Positions 1-7,687 of a stretch of 32,577 bases of DNA are shown here, in pieces (the stretch's first letter is position 1; each line of letters opens with the position of its first letter). The notes beneath the pieces are model-generated. The model was not told where the DNA came from. It saw only the letters and a list, made by a program, of their open reading frames with translations, and did not search any database. Both the position numbers and the translations under genes were made by a program. The DNA is from Clostridia bacterium (GTDB taxonomy: Bacteria > Bacillota > Clostridia > Christensenellales > Borkfalkiaceae), in NCBI GenBank assembly GCA_017625565.1, contig JAGAKN010000023.1:1-32577 (forward strand). Direction: 5' to 3'.

Positions 1-885
1 TATAAAATGGACGGAAACTGTTTGATACGAAAAACGGATAACGTGTTGATAAGTGGTCGGGCAGAGTGTACGATTCCCGATTACGTGACGGGAATTGGAG
101 ATCAAGCTTTTCGTTTTTTAGCGATGCCGAAGGATATGGTTCTTCCCACAGGGATAACGAGAATTGGGAACTATGCGTTTGCTGAAACTACGGGGTTGGA
201 ACGCGTTGTTCTTCCCACAGGGATAACGAGAATTGGGAACTTTGCGTTTTCTGAAACTACGGGGTTGGAACGCGTTGTTCTGCCTTTAGGCTTAAAGGAA
301 ATCGGGGCTGGAGCATTTATGGATTGCAAAGACTTAAAATACGTCAATATCCCGCCTACTGTAACGGAGATCGGCGGAAAGGCGTTTTGTAATTGTTATT
401 CGATTGATCAGTTATTAATTCCAGATAGCGTACAAACGGTAGGTTCTTTAGCGTTTGGTTCTCAGATTCCTGGATTTGCGCCTAATCCACTCAACTTCGA
501 GGTATATACGACACACGAAACAATCCCTGCGGGGTGGGAGGATTTTGGGAAAATCTCGACAGGTATGGATACGAGTATTATGTACGGCTGTACGTTTGGA
601 GAAGACAACGGGGAGCTGTACGTCGAGACCTGGAAGAAACCGTATGTTGATGAAGTCATAAGAGGAACGACGCACGAAGTCATAACTAGAACAGGGTATA
701 CGTTTAAGGGTTGGTCGTTGAAAGAAAACAGCGACGAGATTTTTATAGGGATCACGGAATATCCTTACGAGTATAGCCCCTATCCACCTGGCACGCTTTT
801 CATGGATTTAGTATCATATCCTCAAAAATTTAAGGATTTGCCTGTAGGTACGGTTTTGTATGCGGTGTGGGAAAAGAATGCTTAA
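1..885 (+). CDS. BspA-like leucine-rich repeat protein, 3' part
   Basis: The reading frame is open to the left edge and the ATG at 7 has no ribosome binding site in view, so this is most likely the C-terminal end of a longer surface protein. It carries at least four LRR_5-type repeats of about 23 residues (pattern LPxGITRIGNxAFxxTTGLERVV), two of them almost identical at the DNA level. After the repeats, residues around 225-290 resemble a Listeria-Bacteroides (InlB B-type) repeat: GYTFKGWS near its start and GTVLYAVW at its end. In Clostridia such proteins are usually secreted or wall-attached and thought to bind host or microbial surfaces; the ligand cannot be told from sequence. The stop is followed closely by a shared terminator hairpin. 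Confidence 0.8.
   Translation, partial: YKMDGNCLIRKTDNVLISGRAECTIPDYVTGIGDQAFRFLAMPKDMVLPTGITRIGNYAFAETTGLERVVLPTGITRIGNFAFSETTGLERVVLPLGLKEIGAGAFMDCKDLKYVNIPPTVTEIGGKAFCNCYSIDQLLIPDSVQTVGSLAFGSQIPGFAPNPLNFEVYTTHETIPAGWEDFGKISTGMDTSIMYGCTFGEDNGELYVETWKKPYVDEVIRGTTHEVITRTGYTFKGWSLKENSDEIFIGITEYPYEYSPYPPGTLFMDLVSYPQKFKDLPVGTVLYAVWEKNA
139..276 (+). repeat. Tandem 69-bp LRR-encoding repeat
   Basis: Two in-phase 69-bp units (139-207 and 208-276) are nearly identical and each encodes one 23-residue leucine-rich repeat. They differ at only a few positions, such as TAT versus TTT and GCT versus TCT codons, which points to a recent duplication or slippage. A third, diverged unit follows from 277. 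Confidence 0.9.
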
Positions 886-900
886 ACGAACATAGAAATC

Positions 901-942
901 AAAAAACCGCTCCGCGATGTTTCGCGGAGCGGTTGAGTTTTT
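901..942. terminator. Bidirectional terminator between LRR gene and fba
   Basis: A perfect 13-bp stem (905-917 with 922-934, loop TGTT) separates two convergent genes. It has a T-rich tail on the plus side and an A6 run at 901-906 that becomes a T-tract for the minus strand, so it can serve both genes. Confidence 0.9.
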
Positions 943-946
943 ATTC

Positions 947-1885
947 TTAAAATGCTTTACCTGCCGAGCCGAGTACGTTGACGATCTTATGTTTTACCAT
1001 TTCTTTCATCATCGCACGCGCGTCGCCAAGGTATTGACGGGGGTCGAAATGACCAGGGAAATCGCTGTAATGCTTACGGATTGCCGCCGTGAACGCTACG
1101 CGCAAGTCAGAGTCGATATTAATCTTACAAACCGCCATTTGCGCAGCTTTGCGAAGTTCGGATTCGGGAATACCGATTGCGTTGGGCATTTCGCCACCGT
1201 ATTGGTTGACGATGGCTACCTTGTCTTGGGGAACGGAAGATGCGCCGTGCAAAACGATGGGGAAGTTGGGCAATCTGTTGCCGATTTCTTCCAAGATATC
1301 CAAACGGAGTTTGGGATCTTGACCGGGCTTGAATTTATAAGCGCCGTGGCTTGTCCCGATTGCGATCGCAAGGGAGTCGATACCCGTACGTGCCGCAAAC
1401 TCTTCTACTTCGTCGGGGGAAGTAAATTGCGCGTCTGCCGCGTCGACGTTTACGTCGTCTTCGATACCTGCAAGTTTACCAAGTTCCGCTTCAACGACTA
1501 CGCCGTGGTCATGCGCGTATTCAACGACTTTCTTAGTGATTGCGATATTTTCTTCCCAAGGATGCGAAGAAGCGTCGATCATAACGGACGTGAAACCGCC
1601 GTCGATGGAAGCTTTACAAATTTCAAAATCCGCGCCGTGGTCAAGGTGCATTGCGATGGGAATATCCGTCGTTTCTACCGCTGCTTGAACGAGATGTTTC
1701 AAGTATACGGGGTTTGCGTACTTTCTCGCGCCTGCGGATACTTGTAAAATCACGGGAGATTTTTCTTCGTTTGCCGCTTCTACGATCGCTTGGATCATTT
1801 CCATGTTGTTTACGTTAAAAGCGCCGATTGCGTATTTTTCCGCATAAGCTCTTTTAAACATTTCGGTAGTAGTTACCAAAGGCAT
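947..1885 (-). CDS. fba: Class II fructose-bisphosphate aldolase
   Basis: This 312-residue protein is a zinc-dependent class II aldolase that interconverts fructose 1,6-bisphosphate with glyceraldehyde 3-phosphate and dihydroxyacetone phosphate in the cytosol. Visible family marks are HLDHG (His80, Asp82, His83), VEAELG with Glu134, His180 in GTSHGAY, and VLHGASS with His213, which together supply the metal ligands and catalytic acid. The length fits the TIGR01859-type bacterial enzyme. The start at 1885 is supported by a GGAGG ribosome binding site just upstream. It is a single-gene unit with its own promoter and shares its terminator with the convergent LRR gene. Confidence 0.95.
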   Translation of the reverse strand: MPLVTTTEMFKRAYAEKYAIGAFNVNNMEMIQAIVEAANEEKSPVILQVSAGARKYANPVYLKHLVQAAVETTDIPIAMHLDHGADFEICKASIDGGFTSVMIDASSHPWEENIAITKKVVEYAHDHGVVVEAELGKLAGIEDDVNVDAADAQFTSPDEVEEFAARTGIDSLAIAIGTSHGAYKFKPGQDPKLRLDILEEIGNRLPNFPIVLHGASSVPQDKVAIVNQYGGEMPNAIGIPESELRKAAQMAVCKINIDSDLRVAFTAAIRKHYSDFPGHFDPRQYLGDARAMMKEMVKHKIVNVLGSAGKAF

Positions 1886-1927
1886 AATAGTTATCCTCCA
1901 AAATTATACTTTTTTTCGATCGAAAAT

Positions 1928-1956
1928 ATTATACCTTATTTTTTTTAAAAAAGCAA
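1928..1956 (-). promoter_or_regulatory. Promoter of fba
   Basis: Read on the minus strand: TTGCTT (1956-1951), a 17-bp spacer, then TATAAT (1933-1928). It lies about 45 bases upstream of the fba start codon. The stretch 1957-2130 between this and the ribosomal-protein promoter is very AT-rich and shows no gene. Confidence 0.7.
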
Positions 1957-2130
1957 TTAAAACGAGCGACTAAATAAAAAATCCTTGTTCGCTTTTCGAT
2001 TTTTCGTTTCGCATACATTATATTATATATAGAAAACACGTCGAAAAAGGCAAGGGGAAAACAAGGAAAAGGAAAAAATAAAAAAAATTCAAAAAATTAA
2101 AAAAAGTTGAAAAAGTCGACGCAAAACAGC

Positions 2131-2159
2131 TTGACTTAAATTTCGTTTCATACTACAAT
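2131..2159 (+). promoter_or_regulatory. Promoter of rplM-rpsI
   Basis: TTGACT (2131-2136), a 17-bp spacer and TACAAT (2154-2159) make a strong sigma-A-type promoter. It leaves an untranslated leader of about 130 bases before rplM. Confidence 0.85.
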
Positions 2160-2164
2160 AAATA

Positions 2165-2294
2165 GGCAAGTTGCAGGAAGCGCTTGAAAAAGCCCGTTTT
2201 TCCCCGTTAGTTGAACGGATTTTTGAAAAGGACTTGAAAGCAACGGCAAGCATAATTTTAGAAAAAAATCTACGAAAAGAAGGAGTAACATATT
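2165..2294 (+). promoter_or_regulatory. rplM leader, possible ribosomal-protein autoregulatory RNA
   Basis: The 130-base leader is longer than needed for translation. It can form a closing pairing between GTTGC near 2170 and GCAAC near 2240, and an inner hairpin CCGTT/AACGG around 2205-2219 followed by Ts. L13 leader RNAs are known upstream of rplM in Bacillota, but I cannot match the consensus by eye. The AAGGAG ribosome binding site is at the end of the leader. Confidence 0.35.
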
Positions 2295-2726
2295 ATGAAA
2301 ACCTACATGGCGCACGCCGAAACGGTTGAAAGAAAATGGTACGTCGTGGATGCGGCGGGCGTTCCCCTTGGACGTCTTGCAAGCCGTGTCGCTTCCGTGC
2401 TTCGCGGAAAGAACAAACCGACGTTCACTCCCAACGTTGACACCGGCGATTTCGTAATCGTAATCAACACCGATCAAGCGGTGCTTACCGGTAAAAAGTT
2501 GGAAAATAAATTCTACAGATATCACACGGGCTACATCGGCGGATTGAAAGAAATTTCTTACAAGAAGATGATGGCTGAAAAGAGCGACCTTGCCGTATAC
2601 GAAGCGGTTAAAGGGATGTTGCCCAAGAACAGCCTTGGCAGAGCGATGCTTAAAAAGTTGAAGGTCTACAAGGGCGCGGAACATAACCACGCGGCACAAA
2701 AGCCCGAAGTACTGAAATTGGATTAA
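2295..2726 (+). CDS. rplM: 50S ribosomal protein L13
   Basis: This 143-residue protein is L13, an early-assembling component of the large ribosomal subunit that contacts 23S rRNA. Typical features are the N-terminal [17 protein letters not shown] segment, the [17 protein letters not shown] stretch, [18 protein letters not shown], and the [22 protein letters not shown] region. The length matches the bacterial family. An AAGGAG site precedes the ATG. It is followed 15 bases later by rpsI, the widespread L13-S9 operon, and a leader upstream may mediate feedback control. Confidence 0.97.
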   Translation: MKTYMAHAETVERKWYVVDAAGVPLGRLASRVASVLRGKNKPTFTPNVDTGDFVIVINTDQAVLTGKKLENKFYRYHTGYIGGLKEISYKKMMAEKSDLAVYEAVKGMLPKNSLGRAMLKKLKVYKGAEHNHAAQKPEVLKLD

Positions 2727-2741
2727 GGAGAGAAGTGAATT

Positions 2742-3161
2742 ATGGCAAGAGCTAAAGCAAACGTTAAAAAGAAGCTTCAATTCTGGGGTACGGGCAGAAG
2801 AAAGAAGGCGATCGCGCGTGTTCGTCTTATTCCCGGCGGAAATGGTACGATCGTAATCAACGACCGTACGTTTGAAGATTATTTCCCGCAAGGCACGCTT
2901 CAATACATCGTTAAGCAACCTCTCGTTGCGGTGGAAGCGGAAACCAAATACGATATTTTCGTAAACGTTATCGGTGGCGGTTATACCGGTCAAGCAGGCG
3001 CAATCCGTTTGGGCGTAGCGCGTGCGTTGCTCGAAGCAGAAGAAAACAGCCGTCCTACGTTGAAAGCGGCAGGTTTCCTTACGAGAGATCCCAGATCCAA
3101 GGAAAGAAAGAAGTACGGCTTGAAGAAAGCACGTCGCGCACCGCAATTCTCGAAGAGATAA
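2742..3161 (+). CDS. rpsI: 30S ribosomal protein S9
   Basis: This 139-residue protein is S9, whose C-terminal tail reaches the P-site tRNA in the small subunit. It shows the [19 protein letters not shown] motif, [19 protein letters not shown], and the invariant basic end in which [12 protein letters not shown] finishes with Lys-Arg. A GGAG-type site lies just before the ATG. It is the second gene of the rplM-rpsI operon and is closed by a strong hairpin terminator about 40 bases downstream. Confidence 0.97.
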   Translation: MARAKANVKKKLQFWGTGRRKKAIARVRLIPGGNGTIVINDRTFEDYFPQGTLQYIVKQPLVAVEAETKYDIFVNVIGGGYTGQAGAIRLGVARALLEAEENSRPTLKAAGFLTRDPRSKERKKYGLKKARRAPQFSKR

Positions 3162-3199
3162 TCTTTCGGAATTATCCAAGGCGCAACAACACAAAAATT

Positions 3200-3234
3200 A
3201 CGGTATTGCATACGTGCAATACCGTTATTTTTTT
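3200..3234. terminator. Terminator of rpsI, shared with a small minus-strand gene
   Basis: A perfect 11-bp stem (3200-3210 with 3215-3225, loop TACG) is followed by TATTTTTTT on the plus strand and by TAATTTTTG on the minus strand. This suits convergent termination of rpsI and the small ORF ending at 3225. Confidence 0.9.
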
Positions 3235-3446
3235 CGTAAATTCTTGGCTCGGTTTTCGTGCGCTTGCAAAAAGGACAGGCAGACGTTCGGCGTGTTCGTA
3301 GGCACAGGGGAAACCGCTTTTGCGTCGTGTTCCACCGCTCCGTCGGTGGGTGGGGAATCGTTGTTTTCGGGGGGAACAGGCTCGCTGGACGGGTTTATAG
3401 GGAGTAAACTTTGCAAAAAATGGAATAATCCAAAAGGTTCTGACAT
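3225..3446 (-). CDS. Small Pro-rich protein of unknown function
   Basis: A 73-residue ORF, not recognised. It begins with a hydrophobic stretch (PFGLFHFLQSLLP), passes through a linker rich in Pro, Glu, Asn, Ser and Thr, and ends in a basic helix (LQAHENRAKNLRKK). Evidence that it is real: a GGAG site seven bases before the ATG, GC content like coding DNA rather than the AT-rich spacers nearby, a stop codon abutting the shared terminator, and a fair minus-strand promoter (TTGCCG, 17-bp spacer, TAGATT) just upstream. It could still be chance, and a longer start at 3488 exists. No function is proposed. Confidence 0.5.
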   Translation of the reverse strand: MSEPFGLFHFLQSLLPINPSSEPVPPENNDSPPTDGAVEHDAKAVSPVPTNTPNVCLSFLQAHENRAKNLRKK

Positions 3447-3496
3447 AAAAAAACTCCAAAATCTAAAATTTTCATAGAAAAACGGCAAAAAAGCGG

Positions 3497-3525
3497 TTGC
3501 TTTAATTGACGATTTGATATATAAT
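3497..3525 (+). promoter_or_regulatory. Promoter of the lipoprotein gene
   Basis: TTGCTT (3497-3502), a 17-bp spacer and TATAAT (3520-3525). A TTGACG at 3506 sits too close to this -10 to pair with it. Confidence 0.6.
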
Positions 3526-3638
3526 AGAATATGCGTTAATATTGTCGGTCAATGCACTCGTGTGGAAGAAAAACACAAATTTCTTTTTTCGGACAAGCAG
3601 AACCAGACAAACTTTTATTAGGAAGGAGTCCTTACAAA

Positions 3639-5888
3639 ATGAGGAATAAAACGAAGAAAATTTTCGGCCTTGCAATGGCGACGGCAGTAATCGGGACGGC
3701 GTTCTCGTTTGCAGGTTGCAAAGAAAAGGCTTACAAGGGTACGACGCTCGACGGGTACGTATCGACGGAATCGGCGGCGATTTCCAACGGCGGGTTTGCG
3801 GTAGAAAAAGACAACTACGTCTATTTTATCAACGGCGCGGAAAGCTATACGGCAAGCAACAAATACGGCAACGTAGAAAAGGGCGCTTTGATGCGTATCG
3901 CGCGTACGGATTTGGATGCGGGGAATTATGCGAATACGCAAACGGTAGTACCGATGTTGTTCGTTGCACAAAACTACGACGCAGGCGTTTATATTTACGG
4001 CGACTACGTGTATTTTGCTACCCCGACGCGGGATAAGAACTTGAAAGGGGACGTTGAAAATACGTGGCTCGATTTTAAGTGCGCGAAATTAGACGGCTCG
4101 GAAGCGATGAGCGATTATTATTTCCGCTTGGAAAGCAATGCGTCTAGATATCGTTTCGTAGAAGCAGGGGAAGGCGAAAACAAAGCGGTTTATTGCTTAT
4201 ACGAAGAAGACGGCGCGTTAAAATCGTACAACACGGAAACGGACACGCACACCGTTTTGGTTTCGGGGGCAAAATCGACGTTCTTCTATAACGAAAGCGA
4301 TCCTACGGATGCGAACGTATATTACACGATGTCGGTTGTGGTAGACGCGGATAGCGCAAACCCTCAAACGTTGAACTACGATCAACTCTATTGCGTAAAC
4401 GCTGCGGCAACCGCTACGGTGGACGCAAGCGAAGCGAAGTATACGGTTAGCGGTGGCAAGACCTACGATTTCGACGAGGAATACTTGGAAAAATCCTACG
4501 ACGGATATTCCGCATCCGATTATACGACGTATCCGTACGTCAACCTGGGTACGTTGGTATTAGACGGGGTAGGCTCTTCGGCGCAATTGACGCAATACAA
4601 CAATGAAAGTGAAAAAGATACCACGCGTGAAGAACCCGACGGTTATACCTATGCGTTGCAACGCTATGCAAACGACGGCGTATACTTCACGAGAACGGAA
4701 GTCGTAAAGACTTCTTCGGAAGCGGAAAGCTCGCAACTTTACTACTTGCCGAACGCAAGAACGGAATGGAATACGGTAAGCGGAAATAACGCGCTCGATA
4801 TCGTTTCGCAAGATACGAAGTATGCATCGAAAAATGCGATTTTCACGGTAGAAACGGCAAGCAACGCGCGTCAACACACGTATATGTATATGGACGGCGA
4901 TACGTTGTATAAAGCGATCCCGAATGCAAACGGCGTAGCTACGCCGATCGCGATGGCGTACGATTTGACGGGCGCAACGCTTTGGAAAATCGACGGCGAT
5001 TACTTGTATTATCATACGTCCGGCACGAACGGCAACGCTTTAGGCCGTATCAACTACACGGGCGAAAAGAAACATTATAACGTACTCGATCCACTTCGCG
5101 TAAAGGAAGAATATCAACCGCTTACGGTGGATTTCGTGGATTGGAACTCTTCTTGGTACAAGCCGGAAATCATAGGCGATACGGTGTTGTATTCCAACGC
5201 ACAATCTTACGGCGACGGCGCGACGGCGTATAATTATATCTACGCAGCGAAGCTCGGCACGACAAAAGAAATTATCGCACGGAACGAAGCGTATCAAAAA
5301 GTGCAGGATTATATCGAAGAATACGACGAAAACAGCGCTTTGCAAGATGCAATGGAATATTATTTCCGTACTTGCAAGAGAGAAAAATTCGATGCAGTTA
5401 AGACGTTGTATAGCGAATACCAAGTAGAAGAATTTGAAAAATTCGTAGCGAAATTTGCGGAACAAGAATTCGCCTTTGAAAAGGATTTCATCGCGCATAT
5501 CGGGCTTGCAAAGGCGAGCGACGTAGAAGAAATCGACGCATCCTGGACGACGTTGCTTTTGGAAGAAGAAGTAGAAGAAACGACGAAGAAAGGGCTCGCG
5601 ACGTGGGTGATCATCGTAATCGTAGTAGCTAGCGTTTTGGTTGTCGCGACGGCAGTCACCGTGCCTACGGTAATCGTATGCAAGAAAAAGCAAGCGAGAA
5701 AGAAAGAAGCGGAAGCAACCGTCAACGCATATAAGCGCAAGAAGATCGATACGACGGACGACAAGACGATTGACGTATACGCAACCGATGAAGAAACCGC
5801 GGAAGAAACGGAAACTACGGAAGAAGTAGTAGAACCTGTTGAAGAACCGACAGAAACGCTCGCGGAAGAAGAAAAAACAGAAGAATAA
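3639..5888 (+). CDS. Large lipoprotein with C-terminal membrane anchor
   Basis: The start at 3639 is chosen over an in-frame upstream start because GGAAGGAG lies at the right distance and a clean lipoprotein signal follows: a basic N-terminus, a hydrophobic core and FAGC, with the modified Cys at residue 25. The mature 749-residue chain has many repeated Tyr-rich segments (DNYVYFI, GDYVYFA, GDYLYYH, GDTVLYSN) suggestive of a beta-propeller-like extracellular domain. A coiled acidic stretch around 590-690 follows. A hydrophobic helix (about 683-710, TWVIIVIVVASVLVV) comes next, then a basic cluster KKKQARKK and a strongly acidic Glu/Thr tail. It would thus be anchored at both ends with the tail inside. 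It forms a single-gene unit. Function unknown; a cell-envelope sensor or scaffold is only a guess. Confidence 0.8.
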   Translation: MRNKTKKIFGLAMATAVIGTAFSFAGCKEKAYKGTTLDGYVSTESAAISNGGFAVEKDNYVYFINGAESYTASNKYGNVEKGALMRIARTDLDAGNYANTQTVVPMLFVAQNYDAGVYIYGDYVYFATPTRDKNLKGDVENTWLDFKCAKLDGSEAMSDYYFRLESNASRYRFVEAGEGENKAVYCLYEEDGALKSYNTETDTHTVLVSGAKSTFFYNESDPTDANVYYTMSVVVDADSANPQTLNYDQLYCVNAAATATVDASEAKYTVSGGKTYDFDEEYLEKSYDGYSASDYTTYPYVNLGTLVLDGVGSSAQLTQYNNESEKDTTREEPDGYTYALQRYANDGVYFTRTEVVKTSSEAESSQLYYLPNARTEWNTVSGNNALDIVSQDTKYASKNAIFTVETASNARQHTYMYMDGDTLYKAIPNANGVATPIAMAYDLTGATLWKIDGDYLYYHTSGTNGNALGRINYTGEKKHYNVLDPLRVKEEYQPLTVDFVDWNSSWYKPEIIGDTVLYSNAQSYGDGATAYNYIYAAKLGTTKEIIARNEAYQKVQDYIEEYDENSALQDAMEYYFRTCKREKFDAVKTLYSEYQVEEFEKFVAKFAEQEFAFEKDFIAHIGLAKASDVEEIDASWTTLLLEEEVEETTKKGLATWVIIVIVVASVLVVATAVTVPTVIVCKKKQARKKEAEATVNAYKRKKIDTTDDKTIDVYATDEETAEETETTEEVVEPVEEPTETLAEEEKTEE

Positions 5889-5895
5889 ATAAGGC

Positions 5896-5933
5896 AAGAA
5901 CTACCGTTTCCCTGTTGGAATCGGTAGTTCTTT
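5896..5933 (+). terminator. Terminator of the lipoprotein gene
   Basis: Stem AGAACTACCG (5896-5905) with CGGTAGTTCT (5921-5930), plus an inner TTCC/GGAA pairing. The following T-tract is short (TTCT). Confidence 0.75.
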
Positions 5934-5984
5934 CTACAAAGAGAAAAAAATTTTTAAAATATTTCAAAATCCTACGAAAAATAG

Positions 5985-6013
5985 TTTACAAAACTGCAAA
6001 TTATTAATATAAT
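5985..6013 (+). promoter_or_regulatory. Promoter of the acidic zinc-ribbon gene
   Basis: TTTACA (5985-5990), a 17-bp spacer and TATAAT (6008-6013), 43 bases before the ATG. Confidence 0.75.
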
Positions 6014-6055
6014 ATAGCAAAATCAATCAATAGAAATAACGAGGGAAAATCAGAT

Positions 6056-6523
6056 ATGGCAAGATACGTAATATGTCCTAGATGCGAATTGAATTTTATT
6101 GACGCTGACGAGCAAGAATATTGCGACGTATGCATTAAGCAGCTTAGCGGGGAGAAAACGTTTTCGGATGGCTTAGACGCCGAAGAAAGCATGGAAGAAA
6201 CGGAACTTTGTCCGATTTGCGGAGAGAATTATATGCTTCTCGGCGAAAAGATGTGCGAAGAATGCAAAAAGAAGACGGAATACGAAGAAGAAGTCGCAGA
6301 AGAAGACGAAGAAAAAGAAGATGCGTCCTGGCGTAGTTATTTGGACGACGAAGAAGAGGAGATCGACTTGGGAATCCCCGATTCAGAATTCGACGACGAA
6401 GAAGAGGAGGAAGAAGAAATCGAAGAAGAGAAAGACGATTTCGAATACGTTTCGCCCGACGATTATTTTGATTTTGACGACGATGAAGATGATGACGAAG
6501 ACGATGATGAAGACGACTTCTAA
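6056..6523 (+). CDS. Zinc-ribbon protein with highly acidic tail
   Basis: A 155-residue protein with four CxxC knuckles: CPRC (8-11), CDVC (23-26), CPIC (53-56) and CEEC (68-71). They are arranged as two possible zinc ribbons. From about residue 75 it becomes almost pure Glu and Asp, with one aromatic-containing island (ASWRSYLDDEE) and an FDFDDDEDDDEDD end. This architecture of a small metal-binding head plus polyanionic tail is seen in transcription or nucleic-acid-mimic proteins, but I recognise no named family. The ATG has a GAGGGA site and its own promoter and terminator, so it is a stand-alone gene. Cytoplasmic location is likely since no signal or helix is present. Confidence 0.75.
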   Translation: MARYVICPRCELNFIDADEQEYCDVCIKQLSGEKTFSDGLDAEESMEETELCPICGENYMLLGEKMCEECKKKTEYEEEVAEEDEEKEDASWRSYLDDEEEEIDLGIPDSEFDDEEEEEEEIEEEKDDFEYVSPDDYFDFDDDEDDDEDDDEDDF

Positions 6524-6534
6524 AAGATAATATA

Positions 6535-6568
6535 AAGCCCCCCTGAACGGTTGCGTTCAGGGGGGCTT
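6535..6568. terminator. Terminator hairpin between convergent genes
   Basis: A 15-bp GC-rich stem (6535-6549 with 6554-6568, loop GTTG) ends both the acidic zinc-ribbon gene and the small minus-strand genes. T-tracts are weak on both sides. Confidence 0.85.
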
Positions 6569-6577
6569 ACTTAAGCG

Positions 6578-6730
6578 TTATAAATCGTCCGCGTCTTGCA
6601 CGGGTACTTCCGATTTGTTTTTCGGGTTGCCCGTATAACTACCGTCGACGTCGGTGTCCGATTGCCAGCCCAGCAAACCCAAAGCGCGTTTTGTGGGCGC
6701 AGGCGTACGCTTACAAGTGCGTTTTTTCAT
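6578..6730 (-). CDS. Small protein ending in QDADDL
   Basis: A 50-residue protein: a basic N-terminal half (KKRTCKRTPAPTKRALGLLG) and a polar tail with DVDGSYTGNP and the end VPVQDADDL. I have the impression that small clostridial proteins share this GSYTG/QDADDL tail, but cannot verify it. Its ATG lies one base after the stop of the upstream 43-residue ORF (TGA-A-ATG), so translation is probably coupled, since no strong ribosome binding site is present. It is the last gene of the rubrerythrin-side cluster and stops ten bases before the shared terminator. Function unknown. Confidence 0.55.
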   Translation of the reverse strand: MKKRTCKRTPAPTKRALGLLGWQSDTDVDGSYTGNPKNKSEVPVQDADDL

Positions 6731-6731
6731 T

Positions 6732-6863
6732 TCAGTCGTTGTTGCCACCCGTGCGGTAGCTGTGGTTTTGATTGTTTTCGTCCTTGTTGCCACAGTTCTT
6801 GTTGCCACAATTTTTGTTCTTTTGGTTGTTTTGGTTGTTTTGGTTGTTTTGATTACGTTTCAT
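6732..6863 (-). CDS. Very small Asn/Gln-rich protein
   Basis: A 43-residue ORF with an AAGGAG site nine bases before its ATG. The sequence is dominated by NNQ triplets (four QNN units from residue 5), then two NCGNK repeats holding its only two cysteines, then a polar end HSYRTGG. It is low-complexity and not recognised; small Asn-rich proteins of this look occur in spore-forming Clostridia, though that link is a guess. It sits 63 bases downstream of rubrerythrin on the same strand and is coupled to the 50-residue protein that follows. Confidence 0.5.
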   Translation of the reverse strand: MKRNQNNQNNQNNQKNKNCGNKNCGNKDENNQNHSYRTGGNND

Positions 6864-6926
6864 AAAAATTCTCCTTGTCTATCAAATCAAAGTCAACGCC
6901 TTTAGATGGTCGTTTATTGTTTGGGA

Positions 6927-7523
6927 TTACTCCCGTACGCCTTCAAAGGGAAGGTGCAACTCCACGTATCCTTGCTCCGCCTTGCATAAAGGACAAATTT
7001 TCCACGCTTCGGTTGCAACGTGCATGTGTCCGCATTCGCTACAAATCCAAAGAATGGGGCTTTCGCTTTTATACAACGTACCGTTTCTCACTCCATCGTA
7101 TAAATATTGAAAGATGATCTTGTGTTGACCTTCCACTTCCGCAACGAGCCTGTACAGTGCGGAGATATCTTCAAATCCTTCGTTCTTTGCGGTTAAAGCA
7201 AAGCTCGGATAAATATCCTCCGATTCGTTTTTCTCGTCGTTCGCGGCGAATTTCAAGCCTTCGACAAGTGTTCCCGCATGGAACGGGTACCCTGCATCAA
7301 ACGAGATGTTTTCTCGACTTCCCGTTTTTTCAATGATCTTGTTAAAAAACTGCGTTGCGTGCAACGTTTCGTTTTTCGCGATGGTCCGAATCGTATCCGC
7401 AAGCGTTTTTTTACCTTCTTTCATCGCGAGTTTTGCGACCATTTGATATCGCATCCCCGCTTGGCATTCCCCAGCAAAGCTACGGGCTAAGTTTTTAAAA
7501 GTTTCCGTGTTTTCAAATTGCAT
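6927..7523 (-). CDS. Rubrerythrin
   Basis: A 198-residue protein with the two-domain rubrerythrin plan. An N-terminal ferritin-like four-helix bundle carries the carboxylate ligands of a diiron site (GECQAGMRY at 18-26, KNETLHA around 50-56, and AEVEGQH in the second half). A C-terminal rubredoxin-like knuckle pair follows (CSECG and CPLC) that binds one iron. The family reduces hydrogen peroxide with NADH-derived electrons and protects anaerobes from oxidative stress in the cytosol. The start at 7523 is preferred over longer ones because GGAG lies nine bases upstream and the protein then begins with the usual short helix. A PerR gene lies elsewhere in the window and could control it, but I see no clear Per box here. 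Confidence 0.93.
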   Translation of the reverse strand: MQFENTETFKNLARSFAGECQAGMRYQMVAKLAMKEGKKTLADTIRTIAKNETLHATQFFNKIIEKTGSRENISFDAGYPFHAGTLVEGLKFAANDEKNESEDIYPSFALTAKNEGFEDISALYRLVAEVEGQHKIIFQYLYDGVRNGTLYKSESPILWICSECGHMHVATEAWKICPLCKAEQGYVELHLPFEGVRE

Positions 7524-7629
7524 AATAAACTCCGTTTTCAAAAATCCAAAGGCGTTGCCTTCTACGTTCAGTATGAGAGAAGATAGAAATTTTATTCCAA
7601 GACAGTTTTGACAATCTATGGAAAAACGC

Positions 7630-7658
7630 TTGCAAAATCGACGGTGGTAGGCTACAAT
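7630..7658 (+). promoter_or_regulatory. Promoter of trmL
   Basis: TTGCAA (7630-7635), a 17-bp spacer and TACAAT (7653-7658), about 30 bases before the trmL start. Confidence 0.75.
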
Positions 7659-7687
7659 AGTATATAGCAAACAAAAGGAGTAGCAGT

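Noticed and set aside
917..1747. Long plus-strand ORF opposite fba
   Set aside because: It is antisense to a clear aldolase gene, with no ribosome binding site and an unnatural Cys/Phe/Arg-rich composition.
2148..3194. 348-codon minus-strand ORF opposite rplM-rpsI
   Set aside because: It overlaps two certain ribosomal-protein genes and the leader, and has no recognisable content.
6321..6530. Thr/Lys-rich ORF overlapping the acidic tail
   Set aside because: It is the alternate frame of a GAA/GAC repeat region and has no ribosome binding site.
6801..6860. CRISPR-like or microsatellite array
   Set aside because: The short GTTTTG repeats are only the reverse strand of Asn/Gln codons in the small ORF. 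There are no spacers.
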